Assembly: GCF_001304615.2 (NCBI RefSeq)
Contig: NZ_CP032683.1
Location: 310,001-374,000 of the forward strand
Source of the DNA: Methanosarcina flavescens
GTDB lineage: Archaea; Halobacteriota; Methanosarcinia; Methanosarcinales; Methanosarcinaceae
Reading direction: 5' to 3'
Length of the DNA stretch: 64,000 nucleotides
A program made the translations under genes and the position numbers. The notes under the pieces are model-generated. The model was not told where the DNA came from. It saw only the letters and a program-made list of their open reading frames with translations, and did no database searches. Below, piece after piece: positions 53,924-63,169 of the stretch (the first letter of the stretch is position 1; every line of letters begins with the position of its first letter).

Positions 53924-54452
53924 GGGAAAAACAAATATTACATTCCCGAATAATTACATTCCCGAATTCCCCAAATTATACCCTGAATCATATTCTAATA
54001 TTTTATTGTAATTTAGTGGCATAAATAGTAATCGAAAGACATATGGAATATAAGAAAGTGATTTAGACTTAGAAGTATATCAGACTTAAAACACAGTAAT
54101 ACGAATTTTTGTGCCCGAACTTTTGCTTTTGCCCGGGCAATTTGCAGGAGAGAGCATTCTGCAAAAGCTGGCGATCCCTATAAATATAATAAAAAGGTTT
54201 TATCTGTTCACTTCCAGAACCGTTGTTTATACAAAGTGAATTTTGTGGTCAATCGGCGCTGATTCAGATAAAGCTGTTCAAGAGCCTAATGTTTTCAGAA
54301 CTGTTCTTATAATAGGCAGTAACCCCATGGATTCCCAAAAAGCTTATTAAAGGCAGAGTTCTATAGCGTGAAACACTTTATGCTGAATTTGGCTGACAGT
54401 GAATAGCTATCTTGCTTATCAATTTAGTTAATTTATGAAAGAGTTGAGAATT
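53924..54452. other. Spacer upstream of the FKBP gene
   Basis: No gene. TATAAATATAATAAAAAGG at about 54179-54197 is a candidate TATA element for the FKBP gene with a long leader. Confidence 0.4.
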
Positions 54453-55211
54453 ATGGCAATCCAGAAAGGCGACTTTATAAAGTTGAACTACACAGGTAAG
54501 TTCGAAGATGGCAGGGTTTTCGACACAACAGACGAAGATCTTGCAAAAAAGGAAGATATTTTTAACCCGCGTGGGCTTTACGGCGGAGACGTTGTTATTG
54601 TCGGAGCAGGTCATACTATTGAAGGTCTTGACGAGGATCTTGAAGGAAAGGAAGTCGGTTATAGTGGAACCATTGTAATCCCTCCGGAAAAAGCCTTTGG
54701 CCCGAGCAACCCCAAACTTGTAGAGACCATTTCCATTACAAAACTAAAAGACCGTAACGCCCACCCCGGCCTTGCAGTTGAGGTAGATGGCAGAAGAGGT
54801 ATTGTCACCAGGGTTATAGGCCGCAGGGTAACTGTAGACTTTAACAGCCCTCTCGCAGGCAAAACCGTTACTTATGAATATACTATCGAAAAAGTTCTTG
54901 AGACCGACATTGAGAAAATCCAAGGCCTGCTCGCCCTCTACACCGGCTTGAGGGATCTGGAAATCGAAACAGCTGATGGCGTCGCAAAAATCTACATCCC
55001 CACTGGCCTTACCTTCAACCAGCGCTGGCTCATGGCAAAGAACAGGGTCGCATCCGAACTCTTTAAGTACGCCGGCTTTAAGGAAGTCCAGTTCATTGAA
55101 AAGGTGACTGCTGAATCCGAAGCTGAAGTACCAGCCGAGCCCGGAGCTGAAACCGAAGCTGAACCTGAGCCCGAAGCTGAAACTGGCGGATCCTCAGAAT
55201 CTGAAGCCTGA
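54453..55211 (+). CDS. FKBP-type peptidyl-prolyl isomerase (SlyD-like, long archaeal form)
   Basis: Folding catalyst and chaperone, 252 residues from ATG 54453 (an in-frame ATG lies six codons upstream). FKBP core: IKLNYTGKFEDGRVFDTT, VGAGHTIEGLDEDLEG and IVIPPEKAFGP. An inserted-in-flap chaperone domain follows with GRRGIVTRVIGRRVTVDFN and FNSPLAGKTVTYEYTIEKV. The C-terminal domain (about 145-220) is the archaeal extension, ending in an acidic Ala/Glu/Pro tail made of short repeats (ETEAEPEPEAET). A strong hairpin follows. Confidence 0.92.
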   Translation: MAIQKGDFIKLNYTGKFEDGRVFDTTDEDLAKKEDIFNPRGLYGGDVVIVGAGHTIEGLDEDLEGKEVGYSGTIVIPPEKAFGPSNPKLVETISITKLKDRNAHPGLAVEVDGRRGIVTRVIGRRVTVDFNSPLAGKTVTYEYTIEKVLETDIEKIQGLLALYTGLRDLEIETADGVAKIYIPTGLTFNQRWLMAKNRVASELFKYAGFKEVQFIEKVTAESEAEVPAEPGAETEAEPEPEAETGGSSESEA

Positions 55212-55234
55212 TTTCACCTTAAATCTTCAAAAAA

Positions 55235-55256
55235 GCGAAGAGTTCTTCCTCTTCGC
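55235..55256 (+). terminator. Terminator of the FKBP gene
   Basis: GCGAAGAG and CTCTTCGC form a perfect 8 bp stem around TTCTTC, followed by AAATTTTATAT. Confidence 0.7.
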
Positions 55257-55360
55257 AAATTTTATATATCTTAATAGGGTTGTCTGTATACGCTTGCGGG
55301 AATCTCAAGATGATTTGATCATAACCCTACCAGGAGCTATAAAGATAATTCTATCAACCT

Positions 55361-55445
55361 GCTGAGGTAGCCAAGTGGACTACGGCGCCGGTCTTGAAAA
55401 CCGGTAGCGCTTCGCGCTGCGGGAGTTCGAATCTCCCCCTCAGCG
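55361..55445 (+). tRNA. tRNA-Ser (anticodon TGA)
   Basis: 85 nt with the long variable arm of a class II tRNA. Acceptor stem GCTGAGG pairs with CCTCAGC, discriminator G. The anticodon stem CCGGT/ACCGG encloses CTTGAAA with anticodon TGA (55395-55397), reading UCA. Variable arm AGCGCTTCGCGCT; T arm GGGAGTTCGAATCTCCC. The CCA end is not encoded. Confidence 0.97.
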
Positions 55446-55793
55446 TCTCTTCTCATGCATTTCTCCAAAAGTTGCGTTCGTTCTTACTTTTACACTTGCG
55501 TTTTACGGGTTGCCGCATCAGTTACCCAGTTAATATTTTTCTCTTTCTTCCTCTCGCTGCAATTAAACTCCATGGTTCCACCACTCCATGCTCTAAACAT
55601 TGTCAGGCACGGCAAACTCCCTCAGATTAAAATACCCGGAGTACCTCGGAAAATACTGTAAAACAAAAAATGAAGTCTCTAAGTACTCTCTTTTACTCAG
55701 CTGCTTGCACGCAAGCCTTCCCAAAAAAAGCCTGACTGCAAACCTTTTCGTAAAAAGGCTTGAGCGAAAACTGCTGTATGGGCTTGGAGGGTT
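55446..55793. repeat. Spacer with palindromic repeat copies
   Basis: 55711-55771 carries two members of the AAGCCTTTT hairpin family, the second ending in GGCTTGAGCGAAAAC as at 44511-44766. No gene otherwise. Confidence 0.6.
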
Positions 55794-57095
55794 TTAAAGC
55801 TTCGATCTTCTTCCAGGCACTTTCGACCGGCTGCTTGCTAACTTGCCGGTGTCGGTTGTGGAGTCTGTAAGGGAGAAATCCCTGTGAGGGGCTTTTTTGT
55901 GTGAGAAGGACTTCTTCAGATTTAATTCCAGAATCTGGAAGTGATACGAGATCAACAGCAGGAGTGGTAAAGCTACAAATATTACGATGGCATCATGCAA
56001 GAATGGATTGCTTATAAAGTTTGTAGCCGAATTCCAGAGTGCCAGGAAAGGTCTGTGGAAGAGGTAAATGCAATATGAAGCTGTAGCGATATACGTAAGG
56101 GCAGAGCTCCAGGAATTTGATAATTTATCATCAATGAATTTCATTGCAAACCCGTACTCCAGAATACAGAAAGTAATTATAAAAACATTAAGAAGTACAG
56201 AGTCGATGATAAATTTCAAGGTAACGTACCCCAGGCCCAGAGAGTTCGCAACGCTTTCCAACATCGATACAACTGTAGAAGAACCAATAGTGCCGCTGCC
56301 TGCTGACGTAATGGTTAACGAAACCTTGGGGTCAAGAAGTAGGGCTGTTCTTGAGCCCAGAACAATAATCAGTACGAATATAATAGGAAGGGCTGCCAGG
56401 AATATCTTGACAAAGGGAATCCTCAAGATAAATGTCATTGACTTTTCAAACAGACTCTCTTTACAGGTAAGGATTCCAAATATAAATACAGGGAAAAACA
56501 TAAAAAAACGGTGTTCAATAATGTTAAAACTCCTTGAGATTAATAAAAACCCTAGGAATACTAGAGAAGAATAAAGTAACAGCTGCTTTGAATCTTTTGA
56601 AAGCATTATTATCAATGGATAAACCGCATAAAAGACAATAATCAGACCTATAAAGTACAGTGTCAGCATAGGAGATGCATAAGCAGGAGCAAGGAAAATC
56701 TGCAGTCCCAGTATATGCACTATTACGTTATGAAAAGTAAACACATGCTCAGCATTAGGGTATACAAAGCCTGAGTTTAACTTCGGGGCAAATATAAAGA
56801 ATACAAGTGTAAAAGCGGCAATAGCAGCCCAGTAAAGAGGGAAAATCCTCAGAAGTCTTTTCCTGTAGAAAGACAATATATTCTGGAATGAATGTATTGA
56901 GTGATTATTAAAGTATAGCAAGTATCCACTCATGAATATAAAAAGTCCCAGACCCATGTTTGCGACATAAGGGTCAACCGCGTAAAGGGCTAACTTGCTG
57001 TAAGTAGAAGACAAAAAGTTACTTAAGTGAGCCGGAATGATCATTGCTATTGCTAAAGCCCTAAGAAAATCAAATGCTATTATTTTGTTTTTCAT
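55794..57095 (-). CDS. Membrane acyltransferase, acyltransferase-3 (OafA-like) family
   Basis: 433 residues with about ten transmembrane helices. The N terminus IIAFDFLRALAIAMIIPAHL contains the family's conserved Arg and active-site His. Further family features are FFIFAP-adjacent loops and an LFHRPFLALW segment near residue 350. It ends in a ~40 residue charged, Ser/Lys-rich cytoplasmic tail. Such enzymes O-acylate surface glycans or lipids; the acceptor is unknown. It stands alone on the minus strand. Confidence 0.85.
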   Translation of the reverse strand: MKNKIIAFDFLRALAIAMIIPAHLSNFLSSTYSKLALYAVDPYVANMGLGLFIFMSGYLLYFNNHSIHSFQNILSFYRKRLLRIFPLYWAAIAAFTLVFFIFAPKLNSGFVYPNAEHVFTFHNVIVHILGLQIFLAPAYASPMLTLYFIGLIIVFYAVYPLIIMLSKDSKQLLLYSSLVFLGFLLISRSFNIIEHRFFMFFPVFIFGILTCKESLFEKSMTFILRIPFVKIFLAALPIIFVLIIVLGSRTALLLDPKVSLTITSAGSGTIGSSTVVSMLESVANSLGLGYVTLKFIIDSVLLNVFIITFCILEYGFAMKFIDDKLSNSWSSALTYIATASYCIYLFHRPFLALWNSATNFISNPFLHDAIVIFVALPLLLLISYHFQILELNLKKSFSHKKAPHRDFSLTDSTTDTGKLASSRSKVPGRRSKL

Positions 57096-57736
57096 AATCT
57101 CAACTCTGTAAATTAAAGCTCAATAGTTGTGAGGTTCATACAGCGCCTGTTTACTGAAGAGTGAACTTATGATATAATTTTTATTTATAACCATAAATAC
57201 TTTAAACAGATATTAATCGTTTTATATATAAACTCTATGATTTTTTATTTTGATTTCCATATAATAATCATCCAGGTGCCAGTATTGCATATTTATATTA
57301 TTAAGCCTGCAAGTTCTTGTTCCCTTTGGAGAATTTATGTTTTATCCTGCCCCCTGTATACAGACCTCTTAGAAAGCACAGGATAAAAAGGATAATAAGC
57401 TCTTATTCCGAATATTCAGGGTTTTAAAGTTATACCTGACCTTGCAGAAGGTTGTCATATTATAAATGAGAGTACAAAGGCGAGATAAAAAAATAGTGAA
57501 AGTTTATTGAAATAACAGAAGATTATGTGAAATACTGGAGAACTTGCTGCAGAAACATTAATAAGAGTGAATTATTGCAGGTAACCAGGGTTATTGATTA
57601 ACTCTGATAGGAAGCTTTTTCCATATTTAGAAGCTATTCTCATACTTACAATTTCAGTAGCCCCCTTCATGACCTTTTAGAAGAACCTTACTGCCTCCAG
57701 ATCAAGCTCAAGGGACAAATAATAAAAAGTTCCAGA
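57096..57736. other. Spacer without a gene
   Basis: AT-rich at 57160-57300 with several TATA-like strings that could drive the acyltransferase gene; otherwise featureless. Confidence 0.4.
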
Positions 57737-59542
57737 TCAATATTTTCTGCACTTTCCTTTTATGAATATTACAGAAAGCCCAGGAAGTGCAAGTTTCGCT
57801 TGGATCAGTTCAGAGAGCCTGGTACTCGGAATATGGTATTCTATTCCATTCCTCGCTTCTTTATCATTCCCGGTCCTATCTGTCGTTTTTTCTGTCTCAT
57901 ATGTCATTTTCCCAGTTCTATCTATTACTTCCCCTGTCTTGTCCTGCACTCTTTCTTCATCTGTGTCGATATCAAAAAATGAAACATCAGGAGTTATTGC
58001 CTCAACCACTTTACTGAGATCAGGGACAGTTTGCCCACCGGTCATGGCTGCAACTTCGTTCTGGAGTACGAGCACAAGCAAATCGCAGCCTGTAGTCGCG
58101 GCATTTAGCAGCCCGAGAATGCCCGAATGTGCAAGGGCAAAATCCCCAATTATGGCTATGCCTTTTTTCCCAAAACCGCAGGCAACCGAGACTGCCGAGC
58201 CAAGGGCAAAGCTAACATCGATTGCAGCAAGGGGCTCGGGTGCACTTAGGACGGAACAGCCCATATCGCCTGCAACCCTCACGTCAAGCCTGCTAAGCAG
58301 GTGATAAAGGGGAAGATAGGGGCAGTCGTTGCAAATTAAAGTCCTGTCTCCGGCTTTAAGTACTGCAGAAATTGCAGGTTTTAAGATCTCTTCTCCTATA
58401 TGCTCAAGGGCAAATTCGAGATCTTCAGACTTTACCTGCCCGTATGGAAGATGCCCTGTCTTTTTCCCGTAAACCTTGCCTGCGATCCGAATCTGTTCTT
58501 CTATAAAAGGTTCAGACTCTTCGACAACGAGTACCTTATCGTTGTTTTTCAAGAAAGCCTTAATTTTCTCAAGGGGGAGCGGGTTCACAAGGGTAAGGGA
58601 TAGATGCGAGATCTCAGGACAGGAATCCTCAGCATGGGGCTTAATCTGTTTTTTGAGAATTTCTTCGACAGTCGAGGATGTAAAACCTGAGGAAATAATC
58701 CCTATCTTTTCATGCTCCCGACCTGATGCATGTCCTGTGTTTTCAGTTGCTTTTTCCTTTACCTTACTAAGGTCCGTATTTTCGGCTACTCTTCCCCTTA
58801 CCTCATTTAGGTACGTGCCCTCAGCTTCCTTTTCTAGCAGTGGATAGGTTATGGAGTGAAAGAGCTGGTGTTTTTCTACCATCCGTTTTTTCCAGATTGT
58901 GCGGTCGAACTCAGGATGGAGAGTTGGAGCTTCTGGAAGGCGTTCTAATTTCCCTTTACTTTTTTCCAGGCCTGCAGTAACTCTGAGGATAACAGGTGTC
59001 CTGGTCTCTTCTGAAAGCTCGTAAGCCCGCCTTAGAGCCCTGTATGCCATATTAGGGTTAGCCGGGTCAAACACAGCTACCTCTGCTATCCGGCCGTACC
59101 AGCGGGAGTCCTGTTCATTCTGAGAACCTTTTGCGCCAGGGTCATCACCTGCAATTATAACAAGACCGGCTCCTATGGTGTGTGTAATCGAGGTTATAAG
59201 TGGATCTGAGAGGAGGTTCATCCCTACATGCTTTACAAGCACAAGTGCTCTTCTGCCCGAAACCGATGCTCCGAGAGCGATTTCCAGGGCAACTTTCTCA
59301 TTTGTCAGCCACCTGGCGCTATAGTCCCTCGGTATCTCAGAAGCAGGTGACCTGGAAAACCGGGGCTTATCTTTAGAAACTTCGACAGGCTCCTTTTCCC
59401 CGGGCTTTCTCAAAAAAAGTTCCATAAGGGAGGTAATCGGGTACCCGGGAACACCTGTTATAAGGCTGACATCACTATCAAGGGCTGCAAGGTAAAGGGC
59501 TTCAAATCCGGTGCACTCTGATACTCCTTCTTCTTTTTTCAA
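57737..59542 (-). CDS. IorA-like thiamine pyrophosphate enzyme lacking the ferredoxin domain
   Basis: Resembles the alpha subunit of indolepyruvate:ferredoxin oxidoreductase, a 2-oxoacid oxidoreductase. N-terminal domain with GFEALYLAALDSDVSLITGV and GYPITSL, then RWLTNEKVALEIALGASVSG. TPP-binding domain near residue 440: GDMGCSVL, AIIGDFALAHSGILGLLNAA, NEVAAMTGGQTVPDL. True IorA ends in an eight-Cys ferredoxin domain; here the protein ends instead after a Lys/Thr-rich stretch, and a low-complexity insertion sits near residue 280. No iorB is adjacent. I prefer TTG 59542 (after GGGGTC); a TTG at 59584 is also possible. It may be a paralogue with a separate electron carrier. Confidence 0.8.
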   Translation of the reverse strand: MKKEEGVSECTGFEALYLAALDSDVSLITGVPGYPITSLMELFLRKPGEKEPVEVSKDKPRFSRSPASEIPRDYSARWLTNEKVALEIALGASVSGRRALVLVKHVGMNLLSDPLITSITHTIGAGLVIIAGDDPGAKGSQNEQDSRWYGRIAEVAVFDPANPNMAYRALRRAYELSEETRTPVILRVTAGLEKSKGKLERLPEAPTLHPEFDRTIWKKRMVEKHQLFHSITYPLLEKEAEGTYLNEVRGRVAENTDLSKVKEKATENTGHASGREHEKIGIISSGFTSSTVEEILKKQIKPHAEDSCPEISHLSLTLVNPLPLEKIKAFLKNNDKVLVVEESEPFIEEQIRIAGKVYGKKTGHLPYGQVKSEDLEFALEHIGEEILKPAISAVLKAGDRTLICNDCPYLPLYHLLSRLDVRVAGDMGCSVLSAPEPLAAIDVSFALGSAVSVACGFGKKGIAIIGDFALAHSGILGLLNAATTGCDLLVLVLQNEVAAMTGGQTVPDLSKVVEAITPDVSFFDIDTDEERVQDKTGEVIDRTGKMTYETEKTTDRTGNDKEARNGIEYHIPSTRLSELIQAKLALPGLSVIFIKGKCRKY

Positions 59543-59606
59543 ACTGACCCCACACTGACGGAATTCAAAGAATATTGAATTCAACCTTTATAACGTAAGT
59601 TCTATA

Positions 59607-59657
59607 ATTCAAAGTTTCATGTAGCTCAAAGCTTCATGTAATTCAAAGCTTCATGTA
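59607..59657. repeat. 17-bp tandem repeat, three units
   Basis: (A/G)(T/C)TCAAAG(C/T)TTCATGTA occurs at 59607-59623, 59624-59640 and 59641-59657. Confidence 0.85.
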
Positions 59658-59841
59658 ACTCTATTTTTATACTTTAAAATTTCGAATAATTAAGCTTTCA
59701 TAATAAAACTCTTTATAAACTGAAATTCCTATAGCTTGCAATTCGATAGTTAATAATTCGATAATTTATAATTTCGATAAATTAAATTTAATATTTTAAG
59801 TCTCGGCTGAGGTTTCTATTTCAAGTTTCTTGTTTTGCTAT

Positions 59842-60837
59842 TTACTGCTTCTTAAATGTCGTTTTAATCTTTTTCATGGTAAGGGGCTTGATCTGAGTAC
59901 CGGAAATTATAGACTCTTCAGGTCTTGCGAACCAGGGGAGAGAAGCAAGCGCACCTATTACTCCGTTGCCATCAAGCAGGACTCCCACGCCGTTTTCTCT
60001 GGCACACTGCAAAGCCTCAGCTTTCGAAATCCTTTCAGTCCGACTGCGGTTGCTGTATTCATATAATCCTTTTGCATAGAAATCCGAAAGGACAACCATT
60101 CCGGTCTGGGATGAAGCACTGTACTTTTCAAGGGTTTTTTTGAAAGTGTTTACCAGCCTTGATTTAGCTTTCTCGTCCACGCAGCCGAATTCGAGCACTG
60201 TAGACATGCAATTCTGGGTTTTTTCCGGAACCGGAAAAAGCTGGACAAGCGCATGGGAAAGATAAACAGCTTCCAGACAGTCGAGTTCCTTTGCAATATT
60301 GTGAGTCAGGGTCCAGGTCGCTCCTACTTCTTTTGAGTCGGTGTCATCTATGCCTATAAGGACGCGGTCCCTGCGTGGAACAGTAATCGTTCCTCTTGCG
60401 CATCTCTCGCCTCCCGACTCAGAGATGTTATAACGAAGCACTCCGTCTGCAAATGCCCTGCAGCGGGTTGCGCCCACGCCTCCACCTCCTAGCCCAGCAT
60501 AAGTGATTTCTACCTCATCTCCCTGCACAATCACGGATTCAATGCCCGCAGCTGCAACCGATGGTTTGAGTTCAAGCTTTGAGGATCCGGTTTTCATGAG
60601 ATAACGGATCATATTTCCAGTCGAACGGACTTTCAGGACAAGAGGTGCTTTTGCATAATGATAAAGGGACCAGGCGGCCCCGCTGTAACAGTTAGAGTGC
60701 TCAATGATCTCCGCATATTCATTTGCTGCATCACAGATAGCGTAAATGCCCTTATAAGGTACAGTATAAGGATCATCCAGGGTTATTCCCTCAATCTCTC
60801 TGCTATCCAGTGTACAGGCGTTTATATGTTTTGTAAT
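59842..60837 (-). CDS. Methanogenesis marker protein 11
   Basis: Conserved in methanogens, function not established. Key segments: MKTGSSKLELKPSVAAAGIE, DEVEITYAGLGGGGVGATRC and VLIGIDDTDSKEVGATWTL, where GIDDTD also occurs in archaeal TiaS-like proteins. The first conventional start is an ATG at 60612, but 75 in-frame codons upstream also read like the family N terminus (LDDPYTVPYKGIYAICD, YSGAAWSLYHYAKAPLVL). No ATG, GTG or TTG occurs among them. GGAGG lies eight bases before an ATT at 60837, directly after an in-frame stop, so ATT is the best candidate. 331 residues from there. Confidence 0.85.
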   Translation of the reverse strand: MTKHINACTLDSREIEGITLDDPYTVPYKGIYAICDAANEYAEIIEHSNCYSGAAWSLYHYAKAPLVLKVRSTGNMIRYLMKTGSSKLELKPSVAAAGIESVIVQGDEVEITYAGLGGGGVGATRCRAFADGVLRYNISESGGERCARGTITVPRRDRVLIGIDDTDSKEVGATWTLTHNIAKELDCLEAVYLSHALVQLFPVPEKTQNCMSTVLEFGCVDEKAKSRLVNTFKKTLEKYSASSQTGMVVLSDFYAKGLYEYSNRSRTERISKAEALQCARENGVGVLLDGNGVIGALASLPWFARPEESIISGTQIKPLTMKKIKTTFKKQ

Positions 60838-61312
60838 TCAGAAAACCTCCTTTTTAAAGGGGATAGGGACTGGGAGGAAAATTTGTTTAATCGAAAAGCC
60901 CATTTCTTATAAATATATATAGATATCGTAATTTTAGTAAGTCCGATAAAACGAAATTCAATAATACAGATTTGACAGGATGATAAACTGAAGGTAAAGC
61001 AATTGATTCTGGCATTTGTTACTATAGCCCCTGAGAACAGAAGTCTGCAGATCTCGATTTAATAAATTCGCTCACATTAAATGAGTTTTTCCCTGACAGT
61101 TAAATGGGTCAGGTTTAAATCTCCACTTTTGTCAATTTCTCAAATAAGGTTTGAGCAGGATTGCATTGCTGTCTGTTTTTCACAGGATTTCATTATACCA
61201 GCATTTTCAGAGTTTTCAACTGCCTTGACAGTCTCTATATTGATAGTCTCTATATTGATAGTCTCTATATTGATAGTCTCTATATTGAGAGTTCTTGTCT
61301 TTAAGCCATATT
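60838..61312. repeat. Spacer with a 15-bp tandem repeat (4 units)
   Basis: GTCTCTATATTGATA is repeated at 61231-61245, 61246-61260, 61261-61275 and, with one change, 61276-61290. The left part has a TATA-like TATAAATATATAT at about 60909-60921. No gene. Confidence 0.8.
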
Positions 61313-62002
61313 TTACCTTACAAAACCCTCATCTTTAAGGCTCACATATCTGCCGTCCCCAATAATAATATGGTCAAGCACGTCAATCCCAAGGAGTTTT
61401 CCTCCTTCTACTATTTTCTCGGTTACCATTATGTCTTCCCGGCTCGGGCTAGGGTCTCCTGAAGGATGATTATGAACCATAATTACCGATGCCGAGGATT
61501 CCATAAGGGCGGACTTGAAAACCTCACGCGGATGAACAATACTTGCATTCAGGCTGCCGATGGATACGACTTCTTCCTTCAGAACCTGGTTTTTTGTATC
61601 AAGGCAAAGCGTTATAAACTTTTCTTTTTTCTGCTCCCGCATTTTAGGGTACATCAGGGCATATACATCTTTTGGGGAACAAATTTTCCTTTTCGGCTCT
61701 TCCACAAAAGTCTCAAGCCGGAGGGCAAGCTCGAAAACTGCAGCTATCTGGGCAGCTTTTGCCTTCCCGACTCCATGAACCTGCGTAAGCCTTGAAACAT
61801 TTGTAAGACTGAGCTGTTTAATATTATATTTCGAGAGTATTTGGTTGGCCAAGCTGACAGCATTTTCTTCCCTTGATCCTGTTCTCAGGATAACTCCAAG
61901 CAGTTCAGCGTTTGAAAGCGATTCCGGCCCGTTTCGAATAAGCCTCTCTCTAGGGCGCTCCTCTTCAGGGATATCGCGAATCCTGATCTTACTTATTTCC
62001 AT
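61313..62002 (-). CDS. radC: RadC family (JAB/MPN domain) protein
   Basis: 229 residues. N-terminal helix-hairpin-helix region (SNAELLGVILRTGS, LTQVHGVGKAKAAQI) and a C-terminal JAB metalloprotease-like domain with VIMVHNHPSGDPSPSREDI, which keeps the HxHxnD zinc motif, and the upstream Glu in KEEVVSIGSLNASIVHPRE. Despite the old name, a role in DNA repair is not established. ATG with GGGGG upstream. It is divergent from mobB. Confidence 0.93.
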   Translation of the reverse strand: MEISKIRIRDIPEEERPRERLIRNGPESLSNAELLGVILRTGSREENAVSLANQILSKYNIKQLSLTNVSRLTQVHGVGKAKAAQIAAVFELALRLETFVEEPKRKICSPKDVYALMYPKMREQKKEKFITLCLDTKNQVLKEEVVSIGSLNASIVHPREVFKSALMESSASVIMVHNHPSGDPSPSREDIMVTEKIVEGGKLLGIDVLDHIIIGDGRYVSLKDEGFVR

Positions 62003-62208
62003 AAGTTACCCCCTCTTTTTCCCATCTTGATTTCAATTCTTTATATAGATTAAACTGATTAGACTGGTTAAACCCTTTACAGATAATATCAAAGTTTCAA
62101 TATTTGAATCTTCACAAATGCCCGGTAAAATCAAGAAGAGAAAAGAAGAGAGAAGATGAGAAAAAGTGCCGGCCCTTACTTATACCGGGAAGTATATAAC
62201 GCTCTTTA

Positions 62209-63054
62209 ATGAAAGTCATCTCAGTTGTCGGGTATAAGAAATCGGGCAAAACTGCCCTTGTCTCCGCTCTTGTCCGAAACCTTTCCGGGCTCGGGACCGT
62301 AGGCACTGTAAAACATATGGGGGAACAGCGTCTCAATCCCGCAGATACCGATACGGGAAGGCACTTTGATGCAGGCGCTGACGTGGTAATAGGAATAACA
62401 GGCACGGAAGCAGCAGGAACCGAACTTGTCAGCTTTTCCAGGAATTTTAATCTTGAGCATGCACTTGACCAGCTTTGCGACCAGGGCATAGATTTTGCCG
62501 TGGTAGAAGGTTTTAAGGAGAGCAAGCTCCCGAAAATCGTGATTGGCGATCTGCAGGAAATTTCAAATGTAGTTTTTAGAGTGCCTACCGATATTGATAT
62601 GCATGAAGAGCTTACATCCTCCCTTGTAGGAGTCGCCCTTGCCCAGCCAGACCGCTATACCCTGGAAGCCCTTATAAAGAAAGCCCGGAAAAATCCTGCC
62701 ATCCGAAAAGCAGGCGCAATCGGCACTTTTACCGGAATAGTCCGCGAGCTGGCAGGAAATGAAAGAACCTCAAAGCTCGAGTTCGAGAAATACGAACCCG
62801 AAGCCTCAAAAGCCCTTGACTGCATCCGGGAAGACCTGAAAAAGAAAGAAGGCATCCTTGAAGTCCTGATCCATCACAAAACAGGCGTTATCAAAGCCGG
62901 AGAAGACATAGTCTACATCGTCATCGCAGCCGCCCACAGAACCGAACTTTTCCCTGCACTCAACGAAGCCATAGAACGCATAAAAGCCGAAGCCCCTATC
63001 TGGAAGAAAGAATTTACGGAAAAAGAAGAATTCTGGGTGCACGACAGAGAATAA
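62209..63054 (+). CDS. MobB-MoaE fusion protein
   Basis: Two molybdenum cofactor proteins in one. Residues 1-150 are MobB, a GTP-binding adaptor (VVGYKKSGKTALVSALV Walker A, VVEGFKESKLPKIVIG). Residues ~155-281 are MoaE, the large subunit of molybdopterin synthase (GAIGTFTGIVRELAGNE, LEFEKYEPEASKALD, HHKTGVIKAGEDIVYIVIAA, APIWKKEFT with the conserved Lys). In methanogens the cofactor serves formylmethanofuran dehydrogenase. The fusion recurs in archaea. A mobA gene follows 115 bp downstream. Confidence 0.93.
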   Translation: MKVISVVGYKKSGKTALVSALVRNLSGLGTVGTVKHMGEQRLNPADTDTGRHFDAGADVVIGITGTEAAGTELVSFSRNFNLEHALDQLCDQGIDFAVVEGFKESKLPKIVIGDLQEISNVVFRVPTDIDMHEELTSSLVGVALAQPDRYTLEALIKKARKNPAIRKAGAIGTFTGIVRELAGNERTSKLEFEKYEPEASKALDCIREDLKKKEGILEVLIHHKTGVIKAGEDIVYIVIAAAHRTELFPALNEAIERIKAEAPIWKKEFTEKEEFWVHDRE

Positions 63055-63169
63055 GATGAAAAACAGATAAGAAACAAACCTGAGAGAGAAGATAAGAATT
63101 AAAAACCATAGGCAAGCAGAAGAAAAACAGAAAATTACACTAGAGCAATAAAACCCCGGAAATGAGCAA

